This document shows, piece after piece, positions 25,506 to 33,117 of a DNA stretch of 64,000 bases. Under the pieces are notes generated by a model, which saw nothing but the letters and a program-made list of their open reading frames with translations, was not told the origin of the DNA and did no database searches. Both the position numbers and the translations under genes were made by a program. Origin of the DNA: Nocardia mikamii NBRC 108933 (GTDB lineage: Bacteria > Actinomycetota > Actinomycetes > Mycobacteriales > Mycobacteriaceae); NCBI RefSeq assembly GCF_001613505.1, contig NZ_BDCM01000022.1, forward strand, positions 1 through 64,000, written 5' to 3'. How positions within the stretch are numbered: the stretch's first letter is position 1; the number at the start of each line of letters is the position of its first letter.

Positions 25506-26066
25506 ATGCCTGCTGGGTTTCCTGATTTCCGCCTCGGCGCCGTGCTGGCGACCAGCTTCACGGGGACTCTGTCGGAGCGGCACGGCGAGCCTGTGGAGCG
25601 CATCCCCACACCGCAGCGACTCGTCGATTGGCTGGAGGTGAACGGCCTGGCCGTGGATTCCTGCACCCCCGCCCAGCTCGACCTTGCCCGGGAACTGAGG
25701 GAAGCAATTCACGCCGCCGCCACAGCGGCCGCACTCGGCGGCGAGCTCCCCGCGGCGGCCGTCCGAATCATCAACGACCGCAGCATTCAGGGCCGGGCCG
25801 CAGCAATCCTGACACCCGACGGGACCCGTCGATGGCGACTCAGCGCGCCCTCCTGCGTAGAAGACGCCCTGGGCGTCATCGCCGCCGACGCGATCGACAT
25901 CATCTCCGGCGAACGAGACGGAAAATTGGCCCTGTGCGCTTCGCCGACCTGCCGAGCCGCCTTCTTCGACACCAGCCAGAGCCGCACCCGCAAATGGTGC
26001 GATATGAACACCTGCGGTAACCGCCAGAAGAAAGCACGCTTCAACGCCACCCACCGCCGCCGCTAG
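25506..26066 (+). CDS. CGNR zinc-finger (ABATE-domain) transcriptional regulator
   Basis: This 186-residue protein has an N-terminal ABATE-type ligand domain (LVDWLEVNGLAVDS, ELREAIHAAATAAAL) and a C-terminal CGNR zinc finger. The finger reads LCASPTCRAAFFD, then SRTRKWCDMNTCGNRQKKAR, with four cysteines in a C-x4-C ... C-x4-C pattern. These regulators bind DNA through the finger. It is divergent from the epoxide hydrolase and is followed after 9 bp by an XRE regulator, probably co-transcribed. It is likely to bind the repeats at 25424-25503. Confidence 0.9.
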   Translation: MPAGFPDFRLGAVLATSFTGTLSERHGEPVERIPTPQRLVDWLEVNGLAVDSCTPAQLDLARELREAIHAAATAAALGGELPAAAVRIINDRSIQGRAAAILTPDGTRRWRLSAPSCVEDALGVIAADAIDIISGERDGKLALCASPTCRAAFFDTSQSRTRKWCDMNTCGNRQKKARFNATHRRR

Positions 26067-26075
26067 CCTTGGAGC

Positions 26076-27233
26076 ATGGACCTCGGGGAGCGGCTCCAAT
26101 CTCTGCGCAAACGGCGCGGGCTCACGCAACGGGAGCTCGCGGAGCTGTCCGGTGTCTCGTTGTCGTACATCCGGAAGATCGAGCAGGGTGAGCGTACCGA
26201 CGCTCGCATCGACACACTCCGGCGGTTCGCTGTCACCCTCGGTTGTTCTCTGACAGCGCTTCTCGGCCCGGCGCCCAGCGCTCCGAAATCCGAAGGCGAC
26301 TCCGCACTGTGGGAACCGACGCGAGACGCACTCGCGGCCATGCGGGACTCGACCGTAGAGGAGTCGATGACTGTCGGAGGCGTGGAAGCCGCTCTTGCCG
26401 ACGGGACGCGCCTCTATCACGACAACCGTTACGAGGCGCTGGCTCACGTGCTGCCGCGACTGATCGAAGATGCCCAGGTGGCGTCGCCGTTGGTGCGGTC
26501 ACGGGTGCTGCAACTCGCGGGCTCAGCGATGGTGCAGACCCGCCAACTGTCCGCCGCGCGCATGGCATTGGATCGGTCGCTGGCCGATGCCGAGTCGACC
26601 GGGAATATCCTCGACGCCGCCTCGGCGGTAATTACCCTGTGCTGGTTGCTGATCGTCGAACGACAATTCGATGCCGTCCGCCGGCTCGCCACCGAATGGG
26701 CCGACCGCGTCGAGCCGCGCCTCTCGGTCGCGACCACCCGCGAGATATCCACCTGGGGATGGCTTTTGCTGCGCGGATCCGCCGCCGCGATCCGCGACAA
26801 TCGCCCGGATGAGGCCGATGACATGATGCGCCTGGCCGCCGCGGGCGCCGTGGCCGTCAGGCGTGAGAAAGCCCCCTATCACCAATACTGGACGACATTC
26901 GATCCACCGACCGTCGCCATGAAACGGGTCGAGAACGCCGTCGTCGCCGACCAGCCGGACCTCGCTCTGCGCCTCGCCCGCGATATCGCTCCCGACCCAC
27001 GACCCACTTCGGACAACCGCAATCGCCATCTGCTCGATGTCGCCTCGGCGCATCTGGAGTTGCGGCACTACGACGCGGCATTCGAGGTCTTGACGACGCT
27101 GTCGCGCGAGGCCCGGCCCTGGCTCGTCGAGCAGAGAATGGCGCGTGACTTACTCGGTCGGATCATCGCGAAGCGACGCACTCTGACCATGGAGATGCGC
27201 GGCCTGGCCGGACTTCTGAAGCTGGAATACTAA
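26076..27233 (+). CDS. XRE-family regulator with helical repeat domain
   Basis: This 385-residue protein begins with a clean XRE helix-turn-helix (LGERLQSLRKRRGLTQRELA, SGVSLSYIRKIEQGERTDARI, residues 3-45). The remaining 320 residues are helical, TPR-like repeats (ARMALDRSLADAESTG, RLATEWADRVEP, ALRLARDIAPD). This is the layout of actinobacterial sensors that bind a peptide or small signal. The ATG lies 9 bp after the CGNR gene with TTGGAGC before it, so the two regulators form one unit. Confidence 0.9.
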   Translation: MDLGERLQSLRKRRGLTQRELAELSGVSLSYIRKIEQGERTDARIDTLRRFAVTLGCSLTALLGPAPSAPKSEGDSALWEPTRDALAAMRDSTVEESMTVGGVEAALADGTRLYHDNRYEALAHVLPRLIEDAQVASPLVRSRVLQLAGSAMVQTRQLSAARMALDRSLADAESTGNILDAASAVITLCWLLIVERQFDAVRRLATEWADRVEPRLSVATTREISTWGWLLLRGSAAAIRDNRPDEADDMMRLAAAGAVAVRREKAPYHQYWTTFDPPTVAMKRVENAVVADQPDLALRLARDIAPDPRPTSDNRNRHLLDVASAHLELRHYDAAFEVLTTLSREARPWLVEQRMARDLLGRIIAKRRTLTMEMRGLAGLLKLEY

Positions 27234-27395
27234 GCAGCGCAACGTCTTCGCAGTGTCACTTCCGGCGACCACCCCGGCAAAGCGCCATTGTTGACCCCCT
27301 CGGACGATGTGAAGCTCGATGCGGCCTCGCCGCCGGGTGAAGACGCCTCGGCGGTGGGTGCCTACCAGGGCCAACACCGGAGAGGGGAAGCAATC

Positions 27396-27947
27396 ATGCG
27401 CGACTCGGACGCCACAGGCTCGGCCAGGCCGTTCGGCACCCTGTGGCGGACAACAGGTTCAACCCTTCGCACAGGGGACGAGCAGCTATCGGCCGAACTG
27501 CCCGAACGGGTCCCGGGCGCATGCACCCACTTCTTTCCCGATCGGAACGGCCCACTCCAACCGCCGCCCGCTGATCTGCTGTACCGGGTCGTCGCCGGCC
27601 TGCTCGGAAGCGAAGACAGGTCACCGATTCACTGTCCTCCACCACTCGCATACGGGTACCTTCGGCTCGATCTCGTCTCCGCAGACGATCTTCACAGCAG
27701 CGAGCTCCGCCTCACAATGGCTGCGAAGATGCTCGGCTGCGAACTCGCCGCGATCTTCCGCGAGCCGACACCGCAGACCACCGTCCCGCCCGCGTACCTG
27801 GAGCTGGTTCGCGAATGCTGCCGCGCCGAGGCCTGCGTTGTCATCACGGGCCGCGATCACTTGTCGAATCTCGAGCTTCCACGCACGTGTTTGCTTGGTG
27901 TTTTGGCTGGACGCGCCCGTGTCCTGGTTCACGAAATATCGCTATGA
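27396..27947 (+). CDS. Resolvase-like protein lacking the catalytic serine
   Basis: This is a 183-residue protein with GAGAGGGGAAG before the ATG. The C-terminal 100 residues have the degenerate serine-recombinase start LAYGYLRLDLVSADDLHSSE, then LGCELAAIFREPTP and ACVVITGRDHLSNL. As in 1127-1465, aspartate occupies the position of the recombinase nucleophile. The first 80 residues are unrelated and low in structure signals. Its stop overlaps the next start (ATGA). It is probably not a recombinase, and a regulatory or nucleotide-binding role is only a guess. Confidence 0.75.
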   Translation: MRDSDATGSARPFGTLWRTTGSTLRTGDEQLSAELPERVPGACTHFFPDRNGPLQPPPADLLYRVVAGLLGSEDRSPIHCPPPLAYGYLRLDLVSADDLHSSELRLTMAAKMLGCELAAIFREPTPQTTVPPAYLELVRECCRAEACVVITGRDHLSNLELPRTCLLGVLAGRARVLVHEISL

Positions 27948-28317
27948 CGCAGGGAATTGCCACTGTGAATGGCTTCACGCCTATCGCCATCTACCCAGCC
28001 GAAACTCACGATGGTTTGCGGCTTCGGAGCATCACATCGATTCTGGAGGACGCGTTGAGCTCTTTCGCGTGGTCCGCATCGGCGGAACCGATATCGCGGT
28101 ATCCGAGCATTCGTGGTCAGGCCGGGTGAGAGCCTTGAACTGTCCACATATCTTCGTGCCGGCCGACGGAGCTCTGGCCGAGATGCTCTGCGATGTCGAA
28201 CTGTTGGGCCCGCTATCCGTCGGCCGGGCACGACAACTCATCGCCATCCACTGCGACCACGATTGTCTCGTCACACACGCCGCTCGAGCCCTCGAAGATG
28301 AGGACGACGAAACATGA
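27944..28317 (+). pseudogene. Small conserved-type protein, apparently frameshifted
   Basis: From the ATG at 27944 (ATGA overlap with the upstream gene) one frame reads MTQGIATVNGFTPIAIYP then LRLRSITSILEDALSSF. Near 28060 coding character moves to the -1 frame, which continues RVVRIGGTDIAVSEHSWSG, then ALNCPHIFVPADGALAEML and GRARQLIAIHCDHDCLVTHA to 28317. Joined, they make a natural-looking protein of about 115 residues. A one-base deletion near 28055-28065 explains the split. I cannot exclude a sequence error, and no classic slippery heptamer is present. The function is unknown. Confidence 0.6.
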
Positions 28318-28418
28318 CGGTGAGGCGAATTGATCTGGCGCGCAGCCGTCAACCGGCGAGGAGAGCCGGACATGTGTCGCGTGATGGTCGGGCTGGATAG
28401 GCTGGCAACCGTGATGAA

Positions 28419-29026
28419 ATGCGGCATCTCGTTCTGGCCGGCGTCGTGGCGACGAGTGTGATCGCGTGCGGCGAGTCGGGACCGGAATTGTCGAAAACGT
28501 CAGCGGCACCGACGATTCGCACCGCCTGCGAAGCCAGTGCGGCAAACGGATCCGTCTTCACCTCCAGAGTGCGCCCTGATATGCCCTTCACGCTCCAGCT
28601 TCCGCAATTGAGGGGCTGGCAGGTGACGCCGGTGGATAACGACGACCGGTGTTAGGTCGTGTCGATCGGCACGCAGGGCGGACGGCCAGCGCGACCGTCA
28701 CCCTCGGCGTGCCCCCTCCACGCAGCGCCATCGACAACACAGTCGTGATCAGTGCGATCGACGGCATATGGCGGCAGTGGCGATCCGAGGCCGTCCAGGT
28801 GTGCGGTTGGGACGGAACCCGGTCCACCGGAGTTTCGCCCGCGTCCGGTGCCGATGGGGTCGACCGGTACCACGAGTTTCTCGGATTCGGTTATCTCGCA
28901 GGCGACGTGCTGTACCCGATCCGAATGTCGGTCGAGGCCACGGCCGCAGAGCGGGATATGTACCAACCCGATATCGACACCTTCGTCCACGGACTGCAGA
29001 TCGTGCCGACAACTCCAGCCGGTTGA
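28419..29026 (+). pseudogene. LpqN-like lipoprotein gene, apparently frameshifted
   Basis: The first frame (28419-28655) encodes a lipoprotein signal peptide with lipobox VIAC (MRHLVLAGVVATSVIACGES) and the family-like stretch PFTLQLPQLRGWQVTPVDNDDR, then hits TAG. The -1 frame from about 28649 continues RTASATVTLGVPPP, VCGWDGTRSTGVSP and MYQPDIDTFVHGLQIVP to 29026. Together they resemble the mycobacterial LpqN/LpqT lipoproteins of about 200 residues. One missing base near 28645-28655 would restore the gene. It is the second apparent one-base loss within 600 bp. Confidence 0.65.
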
Positions 29027-29181
29027 GCAGCGTCGTTTCACGCGGCGCTGAGCACACCCCACGCCACGGTGCGGCCGGATACGTTGTCGGACCGTACCTG
29101 TGGTCCGGATCGCCGTCCACTGCCTACGCCTGAATTCGGACGCGCGCCGAAATTGTGAGAATTCACCACGCGAAACAGACT

Positions 29182-29201
29182 CTGACCACCCGGGTGGTCA
29201 G
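29182..29201. terminator. Perfect 20-bp palindrome at the convergent gene end
   Basis: CTGACCACCC (29182-29191) is followed directly by its complement GGGTGGTCAG (29192-29201). In RNA it can form an 8-bp stem with a CCGG loop. It contains the stop codon of the esterase gene and lies between convergent genes, so a terminator is likely. Confidence 0.6.
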
Positions 29202-30136
29202 CGATCAGAGCGCGACACCTCGTGAACGGTCAACCCCATCGTCATAGCCAACCAGCGCCGCGCCCGTGCATGGAATTCGCGTGCGAGACCCGCCCCGGGC
29301 GCCCAACTGTCGAAACCGTGGGGCGCGCCCGGCACGATGTCGAGTTCCACCTCCACACCCGCCGCGCGAAGACGCTCCGCATAGGCCACGTTCTCGTCGT
29401 GGAACAGGTCGATGGTGCCGACGCCCATCCAGGCGGGCGGGGTGCCGGTGAGATCGTCGCGGCGGGCGGCTACGGAGAATTCGGGTACGTCGGTGGCGCC
29501 GGGTGGGGCGGCGAGGTAGCTGCTCCAGCCGTAGAGGTTGTTGTCGTTGGTCCACCCGAGATGCCGGAGGGCGTCCAGGTCGCGGCGGGCGGCGGTGCGG
29601 TCGTCGAGCATCGGCGCGCTCAGCCAGAGGGCGGCCGGGCGGGAGCCGCCGTCGGCGACGAGGCGCTGGCACAGGCAGGCGGCCAGTCCGCCGCCGGCGC
29701 TCTGTCCGCCGAGCACTACCCGGGCGGGGTCGATTCCGAATCGGGAGGCGTTGCGCTGCAACCACATCCATGCGATCCAGCAGTCCTGCAGGGGGGCCGG
29801 GAAGGGATGTTCGGGTGCGAGGCGGTAGTCGACCGAGACGATCGTGACGCCGAGGTCGCGGGCGGTGATCGAGCAGAAGGTGTCGTCCTGCACCGGGCTG
29901 CCGAGGACGTAGCCGCCGCCGTGTATCCACAACAACTGCGCACCGGTGGGGCGATAGATCCGCAGCGGTACGCGGCCGGCCGCGAGATGCTCGATGCGCA
30001 CGCCCGCGACGCGCCGGGCCGGCCGGTGGGCGGCGGCCAGGCGCACCAGGCGTAATGCCCAGCGCCGGCCGATCGTCAGCGGCGGCAACCAGCGCGCGGG
30101 TCCGCGCAGTTCCGGCGCTACGAGGGACAGGTCCAT
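29198..30136 (-). CDS. Alpha/beta hydrolase, HSL-type esterase
   Basis: This 312-residue hormone-sensitive-lipase-family esterase has the oxyanion motif LLWIHGGGYVLGSP (about 68-81), the nucleophile elbow LGGQSAGGGLAA (serine at about 147), an aspartate region (MGVGTIDLFHDEN) and the late histidine in GAPHGFDSW (about 275). It hydrolyses short acyl esters or lactones in the cytoplasm. The gene stands 86 bp downstream of the leftward thiolase operon but has its own palindrome just upstream, so separate control is possible. Confidence 0.93.
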   Translation of the reverse strand: MDLSLVAPELRGPARWLPPLTIGRRWALRLVRLAAAHRPARRVAGVRIEHLAAGRVPLRIYRPTGAQLLWIHGGGYVLGSPVQDDTFCSITARDLGVTIVSVDYRLAPEHPFPAPLQDCWIAWMWLQRNASRFGIDPARVVLGGQSAGGGLAACLCQRLVADGGSRPAALWLSAPMLDDRTAARRDLDALRHLGWTNDNNLYGWSSYLAAPPGATDVPEFSVAARRDDLTGTPPAWMGVGTIDLFHDENVAYAERLRAAGVEVELDIVPGAPHGFDSWAPGAGLAREFHARARRWLAMTMGLTVHEVSRSDR

Positions 30137-30161
30137 CGCGATCTCCTTCTCACACCCGAAA

Positions 30162-30176
30162 CGAAACTATAGTTCG
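30162..30176. promoter_or_regulatory. Candidate operator/promoter palindrome, AACTATAGTT core
   Basis: A perfect 10-bp palindrome AACTATAGTT (30165-30174), flanked by CGA and CG, lies 28 bp upstream of the esterase start. It is the only A/T-rich spot in this gap and includes a TATAGT hexamer on the forward strand. The cognate regulator is unknown. Confidence 0.4.
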
Positions 30177-30221
30177 GACAGGTGTCTCGCAGTGGCCGAT
30201 CGCCGGGTAGTGCAGTGGCAT

Positions 30222-30605
30222 TCACCGAGGGCAGACGATCCGCACCGAGGGCGGCCGGAGCAATTGCGACCGTGCCGGCACCACCGCGAGCAGACTCTTG
30301 CGCCGCGCGAGCGCCACCGCGTGCCCGACGGCGCCGAAAGGCAGGTGCTGCCACGTCCAGTTGCAGCCGTGCGGCGACAGCAGCATCGCGGTCTGCGCGA
30401 AATCGGCATGTTCGACCTGTTCGGCGTCGACGAACATGCCGACCATGATCGAACTCACCAGCGCCGGAGCCAGCGTGCCGTCACAGACGACATGCACAGT
30501 CCCGTCGCGGCCGACATAGTGTGCGGCCCAATCCAATACGACACGCCGCCGGGCCGCGCGCCCGGTGACGAGCGCGACGACCTCGGATTCGCAGCGCGGA
30601 GACAT
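30222..30605 (-). CDS. Small protein of unknown function
   Basis: This 127-residue protein starts one base after the stop of the thiolase gene (TGA-A-ATG), so translation is probably coupled. The sequence is soluble, with a central run GTVHVVCDGTLAPALVSSI and a hydrophilic C-terminus (ARSQLLRPPSVRIVCPR). I recognise no domain. G+C-biased codon use and its place at the end of the leftward operon support it as real. It may be a small accessory protein of the thiolase/OB-fold pair. Confidence 0.55.
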   Translation of the reverse strand: MSPRCESEVVALVTGRAARRRVVLDWAAHYVGRDGTVHVVCDGTLAPALVSSIMVGMFVDAEQVEHADFAQTAMLLSPHGCNWTWQHLPFGAVGHAVALARRKSLLAVVPARSQLLRPPSVRIVCPR

Positions 30606-30606
30606 T

Positions 30607-31767
30607 TCAGCCGTGGGGACCCTCCAGAATCGTCACCGCCGACACCGCCGTCGGGCCGCCGAGGTTGTGCGCCAGCCCGATTCGCGCCCCGTCGACCTGG
30701 TTGACGGCGTGTCCGCGCAACTGCTCGAACAACTCCACGCACTGCGCCACACCGGTCGCCCCCGGCGGATGGCCCTTGGATTTCAATCCGCCGCTCGGAT
30801 TCACCGGCACCGCCCCACCCACGCTGGTCGCACCCGTGTCGACCAGTTTGCAAGCCTCGAAGCGGTCGGCGAAGCCGAGGTCCTCGTAGCTGATCAGCTC
30901 GATGCCGGTGAAGAAGTCGTGCACCTCCGCGACATCGATATCGGCCGGGGTCAGCCCCGCCATCGCGAAGGCCTGTTTCGCCGCGCGGACCGTCGCCGGG
31001 AATGTGGTCATATCACGTTTGTGCTGGTGCATCACCGAATCCAGGCCCAGGCCCACTCCCCTGATCCAGACCGGCCGATCCGTGTAGCGGTGCACCACGT
31101 CCTCGGCGGCGAGGATCAGCGCGGCGGCACCGTCGCTCTGCGGAGCGCAGTCGTACACGCCGAACGGATCCACCACCGTCGGGGCCGCGAGGGCCTGCTC
31201 CAAGGAGATTTCGAAACGCAAGCGCGCCTTGGGATTCGACACGCCGTGGCGGTGGTTCTTCACCGCGATCATGCCCAGATGTTCCCGGCCGGCCGGTGCT
31301 TCGTGCAGATAGCGGGCGACGTGCAGGGCGAAGCCGGCCGGGGCGATCAGCCCGAGTGGATAGTCCCACGCCATATCGCGGGTCATCGCCTCCCACGCCC
31401 AGAGCATGTCCTTGGAGGCGGTTTCGCGGAGTTTGTCCGCGCCGATCACCAGCGCCACATCGTAGGCACCGGAGGCGATGCCGAACAGGGCGTTGCGCAC
31501 CGCGTCGTTGCCGGTGGCGCAGGAGTTTTCGACCCGCGTCACCGGGAGGTCCGGCACGCCGAGCACGTCGGCGAGAATGCCCGAGGGGAATCCGTCCGGG
31601 GTGCCCATCGCGCCGAACCACGCCGCCTGCAGGTCGGCTTTCGCGATGCCCTTGTCCACCGACGCCGCGCATTCGGCGAAGGCCATCGGCAGCAGATCCT
31701 TGATGCCGAGCGCGAAATGTTCGGCGAACGGCGTCATCCCGGCGCCGACCAATGCCACCCGTCTCAT
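30607..31767 (-). CDS. Thiolase-family / lipid-transfer-type acetyltransferase
   Basis: This 386-residue thiolase-fold protein retains the nucleophilic cysteine in RVENSCATGNDAV (C83) and the C-terminal GGLKSKGHPPGATG motif with its histidine. Thiolytic cleavage of a 3-ketoacyl-CoA is therefore possible. This subgroup (SCP-x/Ltp-like) commonly works with an OB-fold (DUF35) partner, and such a protein is encoded just upstream (31906-33093). The ATG overlaps the stop of a micro-ORF (ATGA) within the 71-bp repeat. Confidence 0.9.
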   Translation of the reverse strand: MRRVALVGAGMTPFAEHFALGIKDLLPMAFAECAASVDKGIAKADLQAAWFGAMGTPDGFPSGILADVLGVPDLPVTRVENSCATGNDAVRNALFGIASGAYDVALVIGADKLRETASKDMLWAWEAMTRDMAWDYPLGLIAPAGFALHVARYLHEAPAGREHLGMIAVKNHRHGVSNPKARLRFEISLEQALAAPTVVDPFGVYDCAPQSDGAAALILAAEDVVHRYTDRPVWIRGVGLGLDSVMHQHKRDMTTFPATVRAAKQAFAMAGLTPADIDVAEVHDFFTGIELISYEDLGFADRFEACKLVDTGATSVGGAVPVNPSGGLKSKGHPPGATGVAQCVELFEQLRGHAVNQVDGARIGLAHNLGGPTAVSAVTILEGPHG

Positions 31768-31838
31768 GCCGCCTCCGTAATTTGCGGGAGCGCCCGCACC
31801 CCGGTCGGCGCCACGAGCGCTGCGCGATTGTGTCTCAT
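31764..31838 (-). CDS. Coupled micro-ORF 2 (24 residues) in the junction repeat
   Basis: This is the second copy of the micro-ORF, reading MRHNRAALVAPTGVRALPQ then ITEAA. It differs from the first by P to L and V to I. The start overlaps the stop of micro-ORF 1 and the stop overlaps the thiolase start, both as ATGA. Its main role may be to relay ribosomes along the junction. Confidence 0.45.
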   Translation of the reverse strand: MRHNRAALVAPTGVRALPQITEAA

Positions 31839-31909
31839 GCCGCCTCCGTAACTTGCGGGAGCGCCCGCACCCCGGTCGGCGCCACGGGCGCTGCGCGATT
31901 GTGTCTCAT
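31835..31909 (-). CDS. Coupled micro-ORF 1 (24 residues) in the junction repeat
   Basis: The ATG overlaps the stop of the OB-fold gene (ATGA). The frame reads MRHNRAAPVAPTGVRALPQ, then VTEAA, then TGA, which overlaps the next ATG. The last residues TEAA are also the last residues of the OB-fold protein, as expected from duplication of the junction. A ribosome-binding site (GGAGG) lies inside. Whether a stable peptide is made is unknown. Confidence 0.45.
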   Translation of the reverse strand: MRHNRAAPVAPTGVRALPQVTEAA

Positions 31910-33093
31910 GCCGCCTCCGTGTCCGGCTCGAATGCGTACCCGTAATCCGGCACCCCCGAACGCACCGCGACCCGGCGCAGTACCATCCGGCCGCGATCGC
32001 CGATGCGGACCGTGCCGGGATCGGCGCCCGTGACCTTCACCAGTGCCCGCACGTCCACCTCGTCGAGTTCGACGATCACCAGCGAATACGGTGTCCGCAG
32101 CCCGGGCACCGGCACGTGGACCGTCACCTCGGTGTACACGGTTCCGGTGCGCGGCAACGGAATCAGCGTGTAGTCGGTGCTGAGCCGGCCGTCCTCGCCG
32201 AGGCGGTAGCGCGGCGGGAGATCCAGCTCGTCGCGGCCCGGGTGGCGCCCGGCCTCCCAGCGCACCTTGGCCTCGAAGGCCCGTTCGTAGGCGGCCAGCG
32301 AGATCGGGATGTCGGCACCCGGTACCGCGATTGCCTCCGGTTCGGCCCGCACCGCCGGTTCTCGCCGATACACCCGCGCGGGCCCAGCAGACACCGTGAC
32401 CCCCGAAAGGCTGGCCTGCTCGACCCCGACCAGCAGACCCGTCTGCCCCCAGTCGGCCAGTGCCGCAAGGGCGAACAGGCTCGACCCGGCCCCCGTCGTC
32501 GGCAGTCGCGGCGGATCACCGACGCACAGGTGAGCCGCCTGCGCGTGGTCGACGCCCGATACGATCACCGGCGTATCCACCCACGCCGCGGCCAGCGATG
32601 CCAGCAGGCCCCGCTCGTGCAGCAGCCTCGGATCGCCGTAGTCGTGGACGTCGCCGGTGGCGTTGCGGGTGCGTACCGGCAGACTGCGCGCCACCCGGGC
32701 CGCGGTCCGCACCGCCAATCCGCGCTCGGCGACCAGGGCCGCGGCCGCCCCGGCCGGATCCAGGTCGACGCCGATGATCAGCGTGCGCGGGCGGGCGGAG
32801 CTCAGCGCGTCGAGCGTCGCGGGCGCGCCGCCGAGCCGTTCGATCACCTCGAGTTCGGAATCCAAACCCAGCCCGGCCAGCAACACCGCGGCATTGCTGC
32901 TCTCCAGCAGCGGCAGATCCCGGCTCACCACGACGACGCGCTCGACGTAGGCGGTGGCGCGCGGGGCGCCGGCCAGTGCGGCCCGCCCGGCCTCCACCGC
33001 CAGGGTCACCGCATCCTCGTCCGTGCCGGGAACGCGGCCGCGAGGTCCGCCCCAGCAGGGCAGATAGGTTCCGATCGATGCGACACAGGGCAT
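31906..33093 (-). CDS. OB-fold (DUF35-like) protein with HMG-CoA-synthase-like N-terminal domain
   Basis: This 395-residue protein starts with a thiolase-fold-like region resembling hydroxymethylglutaryl-CoA synthase (MPCVASIGTYLPCWGG, VERVVVVSRDLPLLESSNAA, TTGAGSSLFALAALAD). It ends in an OB-fold domain (TGTVYTEVTVHVP, PYSLVIVELDE, IGDRGRMVLRRV). The cysteine zinc ribbon usual in DUF35 proteins is absent. Such proteins partner with Ltp thiolases or aldolases and bind acyl-CoA. The downstream thiolase (30607-31767) is the natural partner. Catalysis by the N-terminal part is doubtful. Confidence 0.8.
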   Translation of the reverse strand: MPCVASIGTYLPCWGGPRGRVPGTDEDAVTLAVEAGRAALAGAPRATAYVERVVVVSRDLPLLESSNAAVLLAGLGLDSELEVIERLGGAPATLDALSSARPRTLIIGVDLDPAGAAAALVAERGLAVRTAARVARSLPVRTRNATGDVHDYGDPRLLHERGLLASLAAAWVDTPVIVSGVDHAQAAHLCVGDPPRLPTTGAGSSLFALAALADWGQTGLLVGVEQASLSGVTVSAGPARVYRREPAVRAEPEAIAVPGADIPISLAAYERAFEAKVRWEAGRHPGRDELDLPPRYRLGEDGRLSTDYTLIPLPRTGTVYTEVTVHVPVPGLRTPYSLVIVELDEVDVRALVKVTGADPGTVRIGDRGRMVLRRVAVRSGVPDYGYAFEPDTEAA

Positions 33094-33117
33094 GCCGTCA
33101 GCCTTCCTGCGGGGAAA

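Larger units (their letters stand above)
31762..31920. repeat. 71-bp tandem repeat of an operon junction (two copies plus partial third)
   Basis: The unit starting TCTCATGCCGCCTCCGT recurs at 31762, 31833 and 31904 with a period of exactly 71 bp. The third copy is partial. The two full copies differ at only two bases. On the reverse strand every copy carries GGAGGCGGC followed by ATGAGAC, that is a ribosome-binding site with an overlapping stop/start. The repeat therefore multiplies the junction between the OB-fold gene and the thiolase gene. Confidence 0.9.

Noticed and set aside
28050-28070. Programmed -1 frameshift
   Set aside because: The sequence around the switch (AGCTCTTTCGCG) has no X-XXY-YYZ heptamer or evident downstream pseudoknot. 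A one-base deletion or sequence error is simpler.
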